A stretch of DNA of 64,000 nt from assembly GCF_014384985.1 (NCBI RefSeq), contig NZ_JACRSX010000004.1:107031-171030 (forward strand). Reading direction: 5' to 3'. Source of the DNA: Jutongia huaianensis (lineage in GTDB: Bacteria > Bacillota > Clostridia > Lachnospirales > Lachnospiraceae). The notes beneath the pieces were generated by a model. It made no database searches. It worked only from the letters and a program-made list of their open reading frames with translations, and was not told the origin of the DNA. The position numbers were made by a program, and so were the translations under genes. Below are positions 1-8,592 of this stretch, one piece after another. Positions within the stretch are counted from its first letter, which is position 1. Every line of letters starts with the position of its first letter.

Positions 1-916
1 TGTTGCCACGGTAACCGCCTTTTTTCTTCCAGCCGCCCCTGCCACCATAGCCGCCATTTCCATAACCGCCACTATTTCCATAGCCACCACCGTTATTGGT
101 GCCAGCATTCCCGCGCCCCTTGGAGCCACCGCTGTTTCCTGCCACCGCTGTCTTCTGCTGTGTACCCGGTACATTATCCTGTCCCGCCTGCATCGCCGCA
201 CTGGCAGCAGCTGCCGCAGCCGCTTCCTCATTGGCTTTATTCTCCTCCGGCTTCTTTTTCTTTCCTTCTGCCGCTGCACCATCATCCCACGGCACTTCGC
301 TGTTATGCTCCGGTGCTGCGGCTGTTCCATTTCCATCCGAACCTGCTGCAGGCTTTTGCTGCGGCCGGTGCTCCAGACGCACATATTCATATTCCGGAGA
401 AGGGGCCTCCAGAGTGGAGGCTTCCGTATAATTGATCTCAACTTCAATATGAAATCCTGCCTTGTCTTCAAAAATCTCCTGAAGTCTCCGGGTAAGCTTG
501 TCCTGTCTTGCCCGATACATGGAGTCGTCCTCACATGTCACCGTCAGCATAGAACCGTTCATCTCCGCCTGACCTCTGTAAAGAATATTGAAGTCAAGGA
601 TATTATCCTCCTTCAGGATCTCCATAATACTATCCTGATACTCCTTCCAGAAATCCTCAGGACGATACTGTTTTGATAAATTATATCGATCATCTACTCT
701 GACCGAAAATCCCACCGGTCCCATAACCGTTTCCAGATTATGGCGTACCAGACGGATCTCACGATAAGGAATGATATGACTGCTCTTTAGATTGACACAC
801 ATAAGCTTTTTATTACGATACAGCTGTATCCGGTCTACCATGACATCCGCAAAGAGATTTTTCTGACGGTCTGTCATTTTCATCCCTTCAAAGGTATCCA
901 ATAATGTCTGTTCCAT
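1..916 (-). CDS. polC: PolC-type DNA polymerase III alpha subunit, N-terminal part (cut by window edge)
   Basis: This open frame begins at an ATG (916) behind a GAGGTGATAAGG ribosome binding site and runs off the left edge, so only about 305 residues are visible. Residues 1-165 resemble the N-terminal domain of PolC, the replicative polymerase of low-GC Gram-positives (opening MEQTLLDTFEGMKMTD, then YRNKKLMCVNLKSSHIIPY). Residues 190-275 are a low-complexity Ala/Glu/Lys/Pro linker. Residues 276-305 are strikingly Gly/Tyr/Asn-rich and end in an RGG-like GGYGGRGGWKKKGGYRGN. The exonuclease and polymerase domains would lie outside the window. Position directly after ispG in a dxr-rseP-ispG run matches the usual clostridial order, which supports the call. 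The catalytic part is not seen, so identity rests on the N-domain and context. Confidence 0.82.
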   Translation of the reverse strand, partial: MEQTLLDTFEGMKMTDRQKNLFADVMVDRIQLYRNKKLMCVNLKSSHIIPYREIRLVRHNLETVMGPVGFSVRVDDRYNLSKQYRPEDFWKEYQDSIMEILKEDNILDFNILYRGQAEMNGSMLTVTCEDDSMYRARQDKLTRRLQEIFEDKAGFHIEVEINYTEASTLEAPSPEYEYVRLEHRPQQKPAAGSDGNGTAAAPEHNSEVPWDDGAAAEGKKKKPEENKANEEAAAAAAASAAMQAGQDNVPGTQQKTAVAGNSGGSKGRGNAGTNNGGGYGNSGGYGNGGYGGRGGWKKKGGYRGN

Positions 917-979
917 TCCTTATCACCTCATACCGATCTATCTTTTACCACAATACCGTCACCTTGTGGCAAAACGGTA

Positions 980-2047
980 TTATTTTTCTTTCGCTTTCTG
1001 CATCTGAACTAATTCATCATGGAGTGCATTCAAAAGCTGATCCTCCGGAAGTTTTTTTACAACCTCTCCCTTTTTGATCAGAAGACCTTCTCCTTTGCCT
1101 CCTGCAATTCCTATGTCTGCTTCTCTCGCCTCTCCCGGTCCATTGACAACACAGCCCATAACAGCAACCTTTACATCAAGATCCATATCACGGACCATAT
1201 CCTCCACCTTGCCTGCCAGTCCGATCAGATCAATCTGGGTTCTTCCACAGGTAGGACAAGACACAACCGTCACACCACCCTTACGAAGCCCCAATGTCCG
1301 AAGGATCAGACGTGCAGACCGGATCTCCTCCTGAGGATCTCCGGTCAGGGAGACACGGATCGTATCACCAATGCCCTGATACAAAATATTTCCCAGACCA
1401 ATGGCAGATTTGATATTGCCGGACAGAACGGTTCCGGACTCTGTAATCCCCACATGAAGCGGATAATTTGTCTTCTGCGCGATCAGTTCGTGTGCTTTGA
1501 TACACATCAATACATCAGAGGACTTGATACTGATCACCAGATTATCGTATCCCATATCCTCGATCAGTTTCACCTTGCCAAGAGCACTTCGTACAATCCC
1601 CTCTGCAGTTACACCACCATATTCCTGTATGTACTCCTTTTCCAGAGAACCACTGTTGACACCCACGCGGATCGGAATATTCCTCTCCTTTGCCACATCC
1701 ACCACGGCACGGACACGATCATTATCTCCGATATTGCCCGGATTAATGCGGATCTTGTCTGCTCCATGCTCCATAGCTGCAATCGCCAGCCTGTAGTCAA
1801 AATGAATATCCGCCACCAGAGGAATATGGATCTGCTTCTTGATCTGCTCCAGTGCCTCTGCCGCCTCCATCGTCGGCACGGCACACCGGATGATATCGCA
1901 GCCCAGATCCTCCAATTTATGAATCTGGGCTACGGTTGCTGCAACATCCTCTGTCTTTGTATTTGTCATAGACTGGATTGCCACCGGATTTCCTCCGCCG
2001 ATGGCAACGTCTCCGATATGAACTACTTTTGTATGATCTCTGTACAT
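980..2047 (-). CDS. ispG: 4-hydroxy-3-methylbut-2-enyl diphosphate synthase (flavodoxin)
   Basis: IspG converts 2-C-methylerythritol 2,4-cyclodiphosphate to HMBPP in the MEP isoprenoid pathway using a [4Fe-4S] cluster. The protein opens with the barrel sequence VHIGDVAIGGGNPVAIQSMT and carries the cluster ligands in the C-terminal third: CPTCGRTQ and MGCVVNGPGEA, whose Glu also binds iron. About 355 residues is normal for the short bacterial form. The frame is open further upstream to 2086, overlapping rseP, but AAAGGTG sits 8 nt before the ATG at 2047, so that start is preferred; an ATG at 2053 is an alternative. It lies between rseP and polC in one operon-like run. Identification is secure; only the start is uncertain. 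Confidence 0.96.
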   Translation of the reverse strand: MYRDHTKVVHIGDVAIGGGNPVAIQSMTNTKTEDVAATVAQIHKLEDLGCDIIRCAVPTMEAAEALEQIKKQIHIPLVADIHFDYRLAIAAMEHGADKIRINPGNIGDNDRVRAVVDVAKERNIPIRVGVNSGSLEKEYIQEYGGVTAEGIVRSALGKVKLIEDMGYDNLVISIKSSDVLMCIKAHELIAQKTNYPLHVGITESGTVLSGNIKSAIGLGNILYQGIGDTIRVSLTGDPQEEIRSARLILRTLGLRKGGVTVVSCPTCGRTQIDLIGLAGKVEDMVRDMDLDVKVAVMGCVVNGPGEAREADIGIAGGKGEGLLIKKGEVVKKLPEDQLLNALHDELVQMQKAKEK

Positions 2048-2067
2048 TTTCATCACACCTTTCCCTA

Positions 2068-3420
2068 TTAATGTATAATCTTCCAAATATCATTAAACAT
2101 GATCAGTACCATCAGAATCATCAGCAAGAAGAAACCGATCACATGAACAAAACCTTCCTTCTCCCGATCCACCGGCTTGCCCCGAACCGCCTCAATCAGG
2201 ATAAATACAAGTCTTCCACCGTCCAGCGCCGGTAATGGCAGAAGATTCATCACTCCCAGGTTGGCACTTAAAAGCACGGACATATAGAGCATATTGATAA
2301 TGACTGTCTTTACACCATACTCTACACTCTGGTCAATTACACCACCTACGGCATCCACGATACCAACGACACCGGATACATCATTGCGGGATACTTTTCC
2401 CCGCACCAGCTGTCCCAGACTCGCTACGGTAGTCTCAATCCAGTATTTCACCTCTATCACGCTATATTTGAGAACTGCGGCCGGTCCCTTCATCTCATTT
2501 TTGGATGCGGCAAAGCCCAGCGTCTTTCCCTCATATGGCTTTGGTGTCACCTGGAAGGTTTTCTCTTCGCCTTTCCGGTCAACGACAAATGTGACCGCTT
2601 TGCCTGTTTTATATTTCTCCATAATACGGCTCAGCTCTCCGCTGTTTGTTACCTTCGTCCCATTGACCTCCAGGATCGTATCCTTTTCCTTCACGCCAGC
2701 TTTCTTGAAGGCTCCATCATCCGTAACCTCGGAAACCTCCGCCTTTGACTTTTCATCAGAAGGATAACTAAATCCAAACAGATATGTCTTGTAATCCGGA
2801 TCGATCGAAAGCGTCTTTTCCTTTCCGTCCCGTTCCACTACGACTTTTACCGTATCTTCCGTCAGCGGATGAAGCTGCAGATACGTGGTGATCTCTCTTC
2901 CGATGGAGATTTTATGTCCGTTAATACTCCGTACCATATCACCCTCCTGCACTCCGGCAGCCTCTCCCGGCTGTCCCGGCAGCACTTGTACTACCTCCGG
3001 CATATCAATGCCGGCGTTCCCAAGAATGATAATGGAGAACACAAATGCCAGAATAAAGTTAAAAAACGGACCTGCAAAGATGACGGAAAATCTTGCCCAC
3101 ACACCTTTGCTATTGAAAGATCCCTCGGATTCATCCTCCGTATCCTCTCCTACCATAGCACAGGAGCCTCCGATCGGAAACAGCTTCCATGAATACTTCG
3201 TGATATGAGCCCAGTCCTCTCTCTCCTCAAACAGCTTCTGACTGCAAAACAACTTACAGGTCATTCCCTTGTCTGTCTTGCAAAAGGTGATGATCCTCGG
3301 TCCCATTCCCACCGAAAACTCTGTGACCTCCACTCCGTTTTTCTTTGCGAGCAGAAAATGTCCGAACTCATGAACCACCACGATAACGGTAAATATCAAC
3401 AATGCCGCAACAATATTCAT
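2068..3420 (-). CDS. rseP: RIP metalloprotease RseP (site-2 protease, M50)
   Basis: This is an intramembrane zinc metalloprotease that cleaves membrane-anchored substrates such as anti-sigma factors or signal-peptide remnants. The first transmembrane segment holds the HEFGH zinc motif (residues 18-22). The last region holds NLLPLPALDGGRL, the third zinc ligand motif. Two PDZ-like domains lie between them: the first around LPGQPGEAAGVQEGDMVRSING, the second around GAFKKAGVKEKDTILEVNG. Two PDZ domains is the Escherichia-type arrangement; many Gram-positive homologues have one. Length of 450 residues fits. It sits in the dxr-rseP-ispG run, a conserved clostridial arrangement. The 84-nt gap to dxr shows no clear terminator. 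Confidence 0.94.
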   Translation of the reverse strand: MNIVAALLIFTVIVVVHEFGHFLLAKKNGVEVTEFSVGMGPRIITFCKTDKGMTCKLFCSQKLFEEREDWAHITKYSWKLFPIGGSCAMVGEDTEDESEGSFNSKGVWARFSVIFAGPFFNFILAFVFSIIILGNAGIDMPEVVQVLPGQPGEAAGVQEGDMVRSINGHKISIGREITTYLQLHPLTEDTVKVVVERDGKEKTLSIDPDYKTYLFGFSYPSDEKSKAEVSEVTDDGAFKKAGVKEKDTILEVNGTKVTNSGELSRIMEKYKTGKAVTFVVDRKGEEKTFQVTPKPYEGKTLGFAASKNEMKGPAAVLKYSVIEVKYWIETTVASLGQLVRGKVSRNDVSGVVGIVDAVGGVIDQSVEYGVKTVIINMLYMSVLLSANLGVMNLLPLPALDGGRLVFILIEAVRGKPVDREKEGFVHVIGFFLLMILMVLIMFNDIWKIIH

Positions 3421-3504
3421 TCCAACAACCAGCCTCTCTTCTCATTATTTATGCGTAATTTCTACATATGTCGAAGTTTCAAAGAAACTCCTGATATAAA
3501 CTCC

Positions 3505-4653
3505 TTAGAGTTCTTTTTCTTTTTCAATTTTTGCATATACCTCTGCCTCCACCGCAAGAATCTCATCCAGTGAAGGATTGGAAATCTTATGATGATCATT
3601 CATACATTTCTCAATGATCTCAGGAATATCCAGGTAACCGATCTTTCGATCCAAAAACATCGCAACTGCTTTCTCATTGGCAGCATTAAACACCGTCGGC
3701 ATACTGCCTCCCTGACGTCCCGCCTCATACGCCAAGGCAAGACCACGGAAGGTTTCCGGATCCGGCTTTTCAAAGGTAATATCTGTAAGCCTCGAAAAAT
3801 CAAGACGCTCTCCCGGCAGATTTCTTCTCTGGGGATATGTCAGCGCATACTGGATCGGAAGCTTCATATCTGGTGTTCCAAGCTGCGCCATCACTGCACC
3901 ATCTACAAACTCTACCATAGAATGAATCACACTCTGAGGCTGGATTACTACCTGAATGTGATCATAATCCACATCAAACAGCCAGCGGGCTTCCATTACC
4001 TCCAGTCCCTTATTGACCATGGTGGAAGAATCAATCGTGATCTTGCGTCCCATAGACCAGTTCGGATGTTTTAATGCATCTTCCACGGTAACGTGAGCAA
4101 GCTCTTCCCGCTTTTTTCCCCGGAACGGTCCGCCGGATGCCGTCAGCAGGATCTTACTGATCTCCCCATGATGCTCTCCGTTCAGACACTGAAAGATTGC
4201 CGCATGCTCACTGTCTACCGGTGTCAGAAGTACCTGATGCTGTTTAATCATCGGCATTATAATATGTCCCGCTGTCACCAGCGTCTCCTTATTGGCAAAG
4301 GCAATGTCCTTGCCATTTTTGATTGCCTCGATCACCGGACGGATTCCGATCATCCCTACCACAGCAGCTACCACCACATCAGCCGATGCCACTGTTGCAC
4401 AGGCGGTCAGTCCATCCATGCCATACAGCACGGAAACATTCTCGTCTGCTACTCTGCGTGCCAGCTCTCTCGCCTTCTCCTCCCGGTAAATACATACTAC
4501 CTCCGGATGAAACTTGCGGATCTGCTGCTCCACCAGATCAATATTACTTCCGGCAGCCAATGCCACCACTTTCATATCCTCGTTATTCTCTACAACCTCC
4601 AGCGTCTGTGTTCCAATGGAACCTGTAGAGCCCAAAATTGCTAAATGTCTCAC
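3505..4653 (-). CDS. dxr: 1-deoxy-D-xylulose 5-phosphate reductoisomerase
   Basis: Dxr makes 2-C-methyl-D-erythritol 4-phosphate, the first committed MEP pathway intermediate, using NADPH. The N-terminal LGSTGSIGTQTLEVV is the dinucleotide-binding signature. The metal and substrate residues appear in LTPVDSEHAAIFQC, and LTASGGPFRG is the conserved active-site loop. SMGRKITIDSSTMVNKGLE is the family signature. Length (382) is normal. The start is a GTG at 4653 preceded by GGAGG with good spacing; there is no better ATG. Together with ispG in the same run it shows the organism makes isoprenoids by the MEP route. Confidence 0.97.
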   Translation of the reverse strand: MRHLAILGSTGSIGTQTLEVVENNEDMKVVALAAGSNIDLVEQQIRKFHPEVVCIYREEKARELARRVADENVSVLYGMDGLTACATVASADVVVAAVVGMIGIRPVIEAIKNGKDIAFANKETLVTAGHIIMPMIKQHQVLLTPVDSEHAAIFQCLNGEHHGEISKILLTASGGPFRGKKREELAHVTVEDALKHPNWSMGRKITIDSSTMVNKGLEVMEARWLFDVDYDHIQVVIQPQSVIHSMVEFVDGAVMAQLGTPDMKLPIQYALTYPQRRNLPGERLDFSRLTDITFEKPDPETFRGLALAYEAGRQGGSMPTVFNAANEKAVAMFLDRKIGYLDIPEIIEKCMNDHHKISNPSLDEILAVEAEVYAKIEKEKEL

Positions 4654-4731
4654 TTGGATCCTCCCATTGTAAATAATTCCCTTATCTGACTACAATCATA
4701 AGTTGAAATTGTGATTTTCTTCTCTGACTGC

Positions 4732-5520
4732 CTATAGCAGAATTGCAAGAAGATAAACTAAAGGTGCCGTAAATATAATACTGTCAAAACGGTCCAGAAT
4801 GCCACCATGACCCGGTATCAGCTTTCCATAATCCTTAATATCATAATTACGCTTAATTGCGGAAGCTGTCAGATCTCCAATCTGGGAGATTACGGAACCA
4901 ACACCTCCGATCATTGCAAACTGCCACCAGAATTCGGTCTCCTGACGATAAAATGCCAGTGCGAACAGAAAGCCGATCAGGGCAGCACCAATAATCCCGC
5001 CCAGACAACCTTCAATGGTCTTATTCGGACTCAGCTTCGATGGCAGTTTATGCTTTCCAAACAGCTTTCCGGCACAATACGCACAGGTATCAGACCCCCA
5101 GGAAGCCACAAAGATCAGCCATACTGTCAGGATCCCCCCCTCCAGATAACGTACTTTAAAGATAAAGGACATCATCAGAGTCACATAAACAAGTCCGAAA
5201 AACAATAAGGTCATCTGATCCGAATGATATTTTGGATAAGCGATCACATAACACGCCATCATTACCATCAGAGTAAGAATCAGCCATAATATTAAATATT
5301 CATAATATCCGTCTAATATGAGAATATCCAGAATCACACTGGATATATATCCAATCACGGCAGGAGGTGTTTTTTGAAGTCCTGCTGCACGATAAAGCTC
5401 AAATAACCCGATCAGCGAAATCGCTGTCACTACCCAGAATAGCGGCCATCCGCCGTTTACCATCAGTGCTATGGTGATCGCCACCAGCACGATCCCGCTT
5501 GCCAATCTTGTCCAAAACAT
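4732..5520 (-). CDS. cdsA: Phosphatidate cytidylyltransferase
   Basis: CdsA makes CDP-diacylglycerol from phosphatidic acid and CTP, the branch point for phospholipid synthesis. The protein is strongly hydrophobic throughout, with about eight membrane segments. The C-terminal signature reads KRNYDIKDYGKLIPGHGGIL followed by DRFDS, and the cytoplasmic loop contains KLSPNKTIEG. Length of 262 residues is typical. A GAGG ribosome site precedes the ATG. It stands between uppS and dxr, the widespread bacterial order. Confidence 0.95.
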   Translation of the reverse strand: MFWTRLASGIVLVAITIALMVNGGWPLFWVVTAISLIGLFELYRAAGLQKTPPAVIGYISSVILDILILDGYYEYLILWLILTLMVMMACYVIAYPKYHSDQMTLLFFGLVYVTLMMSFIFKVRYLEGGILTVWLIFVASWGSDTCAYCAGKLFGKHKLPSKLSPNKTIEGCLGGIIGAALIGFLFALAFYRQETEFWWQFAMIGGVGSVISQIGDLTASAIKRNYDIKDYGKLIPGHGGILDRFDSIIFTAPLVYLLAILL

Positions 5521-5547
5521 TACAAATACCTCACCTTTCCGATCACA

Positions 5548-6261
5548 CTAAATTCCTCCGAATCGTCTGTCTCTCGACTGGAAAAACTCAACTGCCTTTT
5601 CCAGTTCTTTTTTATTGAAATCCGGCCACAGGGTGTCCGTAAAATAAAACTCTGCATAAGCAAGCTGCCACAACAGATAATTGGATAATCTCTGCTCCCC
5701 GCTGGTCCGTATCATCAGATCCGGATCGGGAATCCCTTTGGTATCCAGATATTCAGCAATCTTTTCCTCTGTTACCTCCTCTGCGTGAAGCGAGCCATTC
5801 TCAGCATCCTGTACCATATTATGTACTGCTCTGCGCAGCTCATCCCTGCCGCCATAATTGAGGGCAACCTGAAAATGAAGTCCGGTATTGCTTGCCGATA
5901 CCTCCTCCAGCTCTTTGATCTTTGCCTGCAGATCCGGTTCCAGACGGCTGATGTCACCGATCACACGCACCTGCATATTGTTCTTTTTGCTTGTCTTAAT
6001 ACAATCCTTCAGATAGCTGTGAAGAAGCTTCATCAGGGCATCTACTTCCTCCTGTGGTCTTGACCAGTTTTCTGTGGAAAACGCATACATAGTAACATAC
6101 TCAATTCCCATATTCCATGCTGCCTCACAGATCTTTTCCACATTTTTGCTGCCGGCGGCATGACCGGCATTTCTTGGGAGCATACGCTTTTTGGCCCATC
6201 TGCCGTTTCCGTCCAATATGATTGCCACATGTCTTGGCACTGCTTTATTATTCTCACCCAT
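5548..6261 (-). CDS. uppS: Isoprenyl (undecaprenyl) diphosphate synthase
   Basis: UppS condenses isopentenyl diphosphate onto farnesyl diphosphate to give the C55 carrier lipid for cell wall synthesis. The N-terminal HVAIILDGNGRWAKKR holds the catalytic Asp and the diphosphate-binding stretch. The C-terminal PDLMIRTSGEQRLSNYLLWQ and AYAEFYFTDTLWPDF are family signatures. Length is 237 residues. It follows frr after a 115-nt gap that contains a hairpin terminator, so this gene may head its own transcript. The product uses the isoprenoid units made through dxr and ispG in the same run. Confidence 0.96.
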   Translation of the reverse strand: MGENNKAVPRHVAIILDGNGRWAKKRMLPRNAGHAAGSKNVEKICEAAWNMGIEYVTMYAFSTENWSRPQEEVDALMKLLHSYLKDCIKTSKKNNMQVRVIGDISRLEPDLQAKIKELEEVSASNTGLHFQVALNYGGRDELRRAVHNMVQDAENGSLHAEEVTEEKIAEYLDTKGIPDPDLMIRTSGEQRLSNYLLWQLAYAEFYFTDTLWPDFNKKELEKAVEFFQSRDRRFGGI

Positions 6262-6333
6262 AGGTCTACGAATCCTTTCTCTTTCTCTTGATATCTATGT
6301 CAAAAGACAACTTGATGTAAATTTCTGAACTTA

Positions 6334-6366
6334 GAAAACACAGGGACAGACAACCGCCTATCCCTG
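6334..6366 (-). terminator. Hairpin terminator between frr and uppS
   Basis: On the minus strand an 11-bp stem (6356-6366 with 6341-6351, two G-U pairs) closes a GGTT loop and is followed by TGTTTTC. It lies 10 nt after the frr stop codon. The short T-run suggests partial termination, separating pyrH-frr from the lipid and isoprenoid genes. Confidence 0.6.
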
Positions 6367-6376
6367 CTGAAAAATC

Positions 6377-6931
6377 TTATACTGTCATAATTTCCTTTGA
6401 CTTATCCTCAACCATGCCATCTACCTTTTTGATATAGGTATCTGTGAGCTTCTGGATGTCATCCTGCAATGTCTTCTCCTCATCCTCAGAGATTTCATTT
6501 GCTTTCTGCTCCTTCTTGATCGCATCGTTAGCATCACGACGGATATTTCGAATAGCTACCTTCGCATTTTCACCCTTCTTGCGAACATCCTTTACTAACT
6601 CCTTACGACGCTCCTCCGTAAGCTCCGGGAAAGTCAGGCGGATTGCCTTACCATCATTGTTTGGTGTCAGTCCGAGATCTGATGTCATAATCGCTTTCTC
6701 AATCTCCTTGATCAGGCTTGCCTCCCAAGGCTGAATCACCAGAGTACGTGCCTCTGATACCGAAATGTTTGCCACGCTCTGCAGATTGGACTGTGTACCA
6801 TAATAATCTACGGTGATCTTGTCCAGCACATGCGGATTGGCACGTCCTGCACGGATCGTTGTATACTCACCGGACAGGCTGTCCAGTGTCTTGTTCATTT
6901 TGTCCTCATACTGTTTTAATTCCACGCTCAT
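6377..6931 (-). CDS. frr: Ribosome recycling factor
   Basis: RRF acts with EF-G to split post-termination ribosomes. The 184-residue protein shows the three-helix-bundle and beta-domain pattern of the family: [20 protein letters not shown] near the N-terminus, then [14 protein letters not shown], then [20 protein letters not shown]. The start has GGAGG 6 nt upstream. It lies 17 nt after pyrH, the nearly universal pairing. Confidence 0.98.
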   Translation of the reverse strand: MSVELKQYEDKMNKTLDSLSGEYTTIRAGRANPHVLDKITVDYYGTQSNLQSVANISVSEARTLVIQPWEASLIKEIEKAIMTSDLGLTPNNDGKAIRLTFPELTEERRKELVKDVRKKGENAKVAIRNIRRDANDAIKKEQKANEISEDEEKTLQDDIQKLTDTYIKKVDGMVEDKSKEIMTV

Positions 6932-6948
6932 TGTAATCCTCCATTTAA

Positions 6949-7653
6949 TTATGCTGTCACAAGGGTGCCGTGAGTGGTTCCCTGTACTGTATTAACGATA
7001 CTGTTTTCCTCATTTAAACCAAAGATCATCATCGGCATATGATTTTCCATGCACAGAACGGCTGCTGCCAGATCAATGACACCAAGTCTCTGGTTGATGA
7101 CCTCATTGATATCGATCTCATCATACTTTTTGGCATCCGGATTGACTGCCGGATCAGAATCATACACGCCGTCAATAGACTTGCCGGACAGAATAATGTC
7201 CGCTTCCATCTCCACTGCTCTCAATACAAGAGCGGTATCTGTTGAGAAGTACGGATGACCGGTACCACCGGCAAAAAATGTTACAACTCCCTGCTCCATG
7301 TACTTCACTGCCAAATCCTTTGAGAAGAGCTCGGTAAAGGAGCTGCAGGCAAACGGTGTCAGCACAGCTGTCTGAATCCCGACAGAACGGAATATCTCAG
7401 AAACATAAATGCAGTTCATTACGGTAGCAAGTGTACCGATCTGATCTGCTTTGGTGCGGTCGATGTTCTTGCTGGTACGTCCTCTCCAAAAGTTACCGCC
7501 ACCTGTTACAACACCGATCTGGATTCCCTGATCCACAAGCTCTTTCACCTGTCTGGCAATCTCAAGACAGGTTGCCTCGTCAAAGCCGGTCTTGTTTGGA
7601 CCGGCAAGGGCTTCACCACTTAATTTTAATAACACTCTCTTATACTTTGCCAT
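6949..7653 (-). CDS. pyrH: UMP kinase
   Basis: PyrH phosphorylates UMP to UDP; it belongs to the amino acid kinase fold, unlike eukaryotic UMP kinases. Visible signatures are [11 protein letters not shown] at the N-terminus, the nucleotide loop [32 protein letters not shown] and [14 protein letters not shown]. Length is 234 residues. It is followed by frr with a 17-nt gap. The gap to the bactofilin gene upstream is 20 nt, so the two may be cotranscribed. Confidence 0.97.
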   Translation of the reverse strand: MAKYKRVLLKLSGEALAGPNKTGFDEATCLEIARQVKELVDQGIQIGVVTGGGNFWRGRTSKNIDRTKADQIGTLATVMNCIYVSEIFRSVGIQTAVLTPFACSSFTELFSKDLAVKYMEQGVVTFFAGGTGHPYFSTDTALVLRAVEMEADIILSGKSIDGVYDSDPAVNPDAKKYDEIDINEVINQRLGVIDLAAAVLCMENHMPMMIFGLNEENSIVNTVQGTTHGTLVTA

Positions 7654-7673
7654 AATTTTTGTCCATCCCCATA

Positions 7674-8489
7674 TTATTTATCTTCAAAAAACTCATCCAG
7701 GTTCACACCTGCATAGTTCAATGAGCAGTATCCATCTACAACAGCTCCTGTATTGACCTGAATGGATTTCGCCTTGATACTTCCCTGTACAATAGCTGTA
7801 GAATCCACGATCACCGGTCCGTTGACATCAATATTTCCCTTGACAGCACCGGCTACTGTTGCGGAAGTACCCTCGATATCTCCGATGACTACAGTGCCGC
7901 CGGATATCTCTACGGCACCCTCACTCTTAATATTGCCCTCCAGACGCTTGGTCTGTACCAATACGTCAGAAGCAGACACATTACCGGAAATCGTACCATA
8001 TACGGAAACTCTGCCGAGACAGTCCACATCACCGGTAATGGTACCCATAACCTCCAGAGATCCCTCGGAAGAAATGCCACCATTGATGGTTGTTCCCTTA
8101 GTGATCACGGTCACATCATCGTCATCCGTATCAATCTGCGCTGCCCTGACCTCCGGCTGACTTTCCTCTACAGGAGTCTCCTCCTTGGCTGCCTTCAGGA
8201 TATCCTCTACAGATAACTCCTCATCAACAGGCTCCGGCTCCTCTTCCTCTCTGGCAGCCTTCAGAATATCCTCCACGGAAAGCTCCTCCTGCTGCTCTTC
8301 CGGCTCCTCTGCCGCACTTTCCGGAGCAACCGTTTCTTCTGCCGGCTCCTCCTCTGCTGCACTATCCGCAAACAGACTGTCATCTGCTTTCTCTGCCTTT
8401 GTATCATCCGCCAGATCATCACCAAAGATCTGACTGAGTATGTCCTTATCTACATTTGCATCTTCAAATTCACTCATCTTATTAACCAT
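7674..8489 (-). CDS. Bactofilin-family (polymer-forming cytoskeletal) protein with acidic N-terminal arm
   Basis: Bactofilins form membrane-associated filaments that organise cell shape and envelope enzymes. The C-terminal half (residues about 125-271) is the right-handed beta-helix domain: a short-period run of Gly and Val strands such as GTTINGGISSEGSLEVMGTI and GDVDCLGRVSVYGTISGNV. The first 120 residues are very acidic and disordered and contain two copies of ELSVEDILKAA followed by R or K. The ATG at 8489 is preceded by AGGAAAGGC; a second ATG at 8477 is possible. The next gene upstream is a cell-wall polysaccharide deacetylase, fitting an envelope role, and pyrH follows 20 nt downstream. 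Confidence 0.85.
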   Translation of the reverse strand: MVNKMSEFEDANVDKDILSQIFGDDLADDTKAEKADDSLFADSAAEEEPAEETVAPESAAEEPEEQQEELSVEDILKAAREEEEPEPVDEELSVEDILKAAKEETPVEESQPEVRAAQIDTDDDDVTVITKGTTINGGISSEGSLEVMGTITGDVDCLGRVSVYGTISGNVSASDVLVQTKRLEGNIKSEGAVEISGGTVVIGDIEGTSATVAGAVKGNIDVNGPVIVDSTAIVQGSIKAKSIQVNTGAVVDGYCSLNYAGVNLDEFFEDK

Positions 8490-8535
8490 GCCTTTCCTGT
8501 ACCTGCAAATTTGGGACCGCAGATACAAATATATA

Positions 8536-8555
8536 TGTGAAAATTTATTTTCACA
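8536..8555. promoter_or_regulatory. 20-bp perfect palindrome upstream of the bactofilin gene
   Basis: TGTGAAAAT-TT-ATTTTCACA has 9-bp perfect arms and lies between the deacetylase stop and the bactofilin start. There is no T-run on the minus strand directly after it, so it reads better as a protein binding site or leader hairpin than as a terminator. Confidence 0.35.
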
Positions 8556-8592
8556 CTGTCCCTTGTTCTTTTGCCATTTCTTTTTTCTTTTG

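Noticed and set aside
1019..2071. 350-codon plus-strand open frame opposite ispG
   Set aside because: The ispG reading on the other strand has full catalytic motifs; the antisense frame has no domain sense and no ribosome site.
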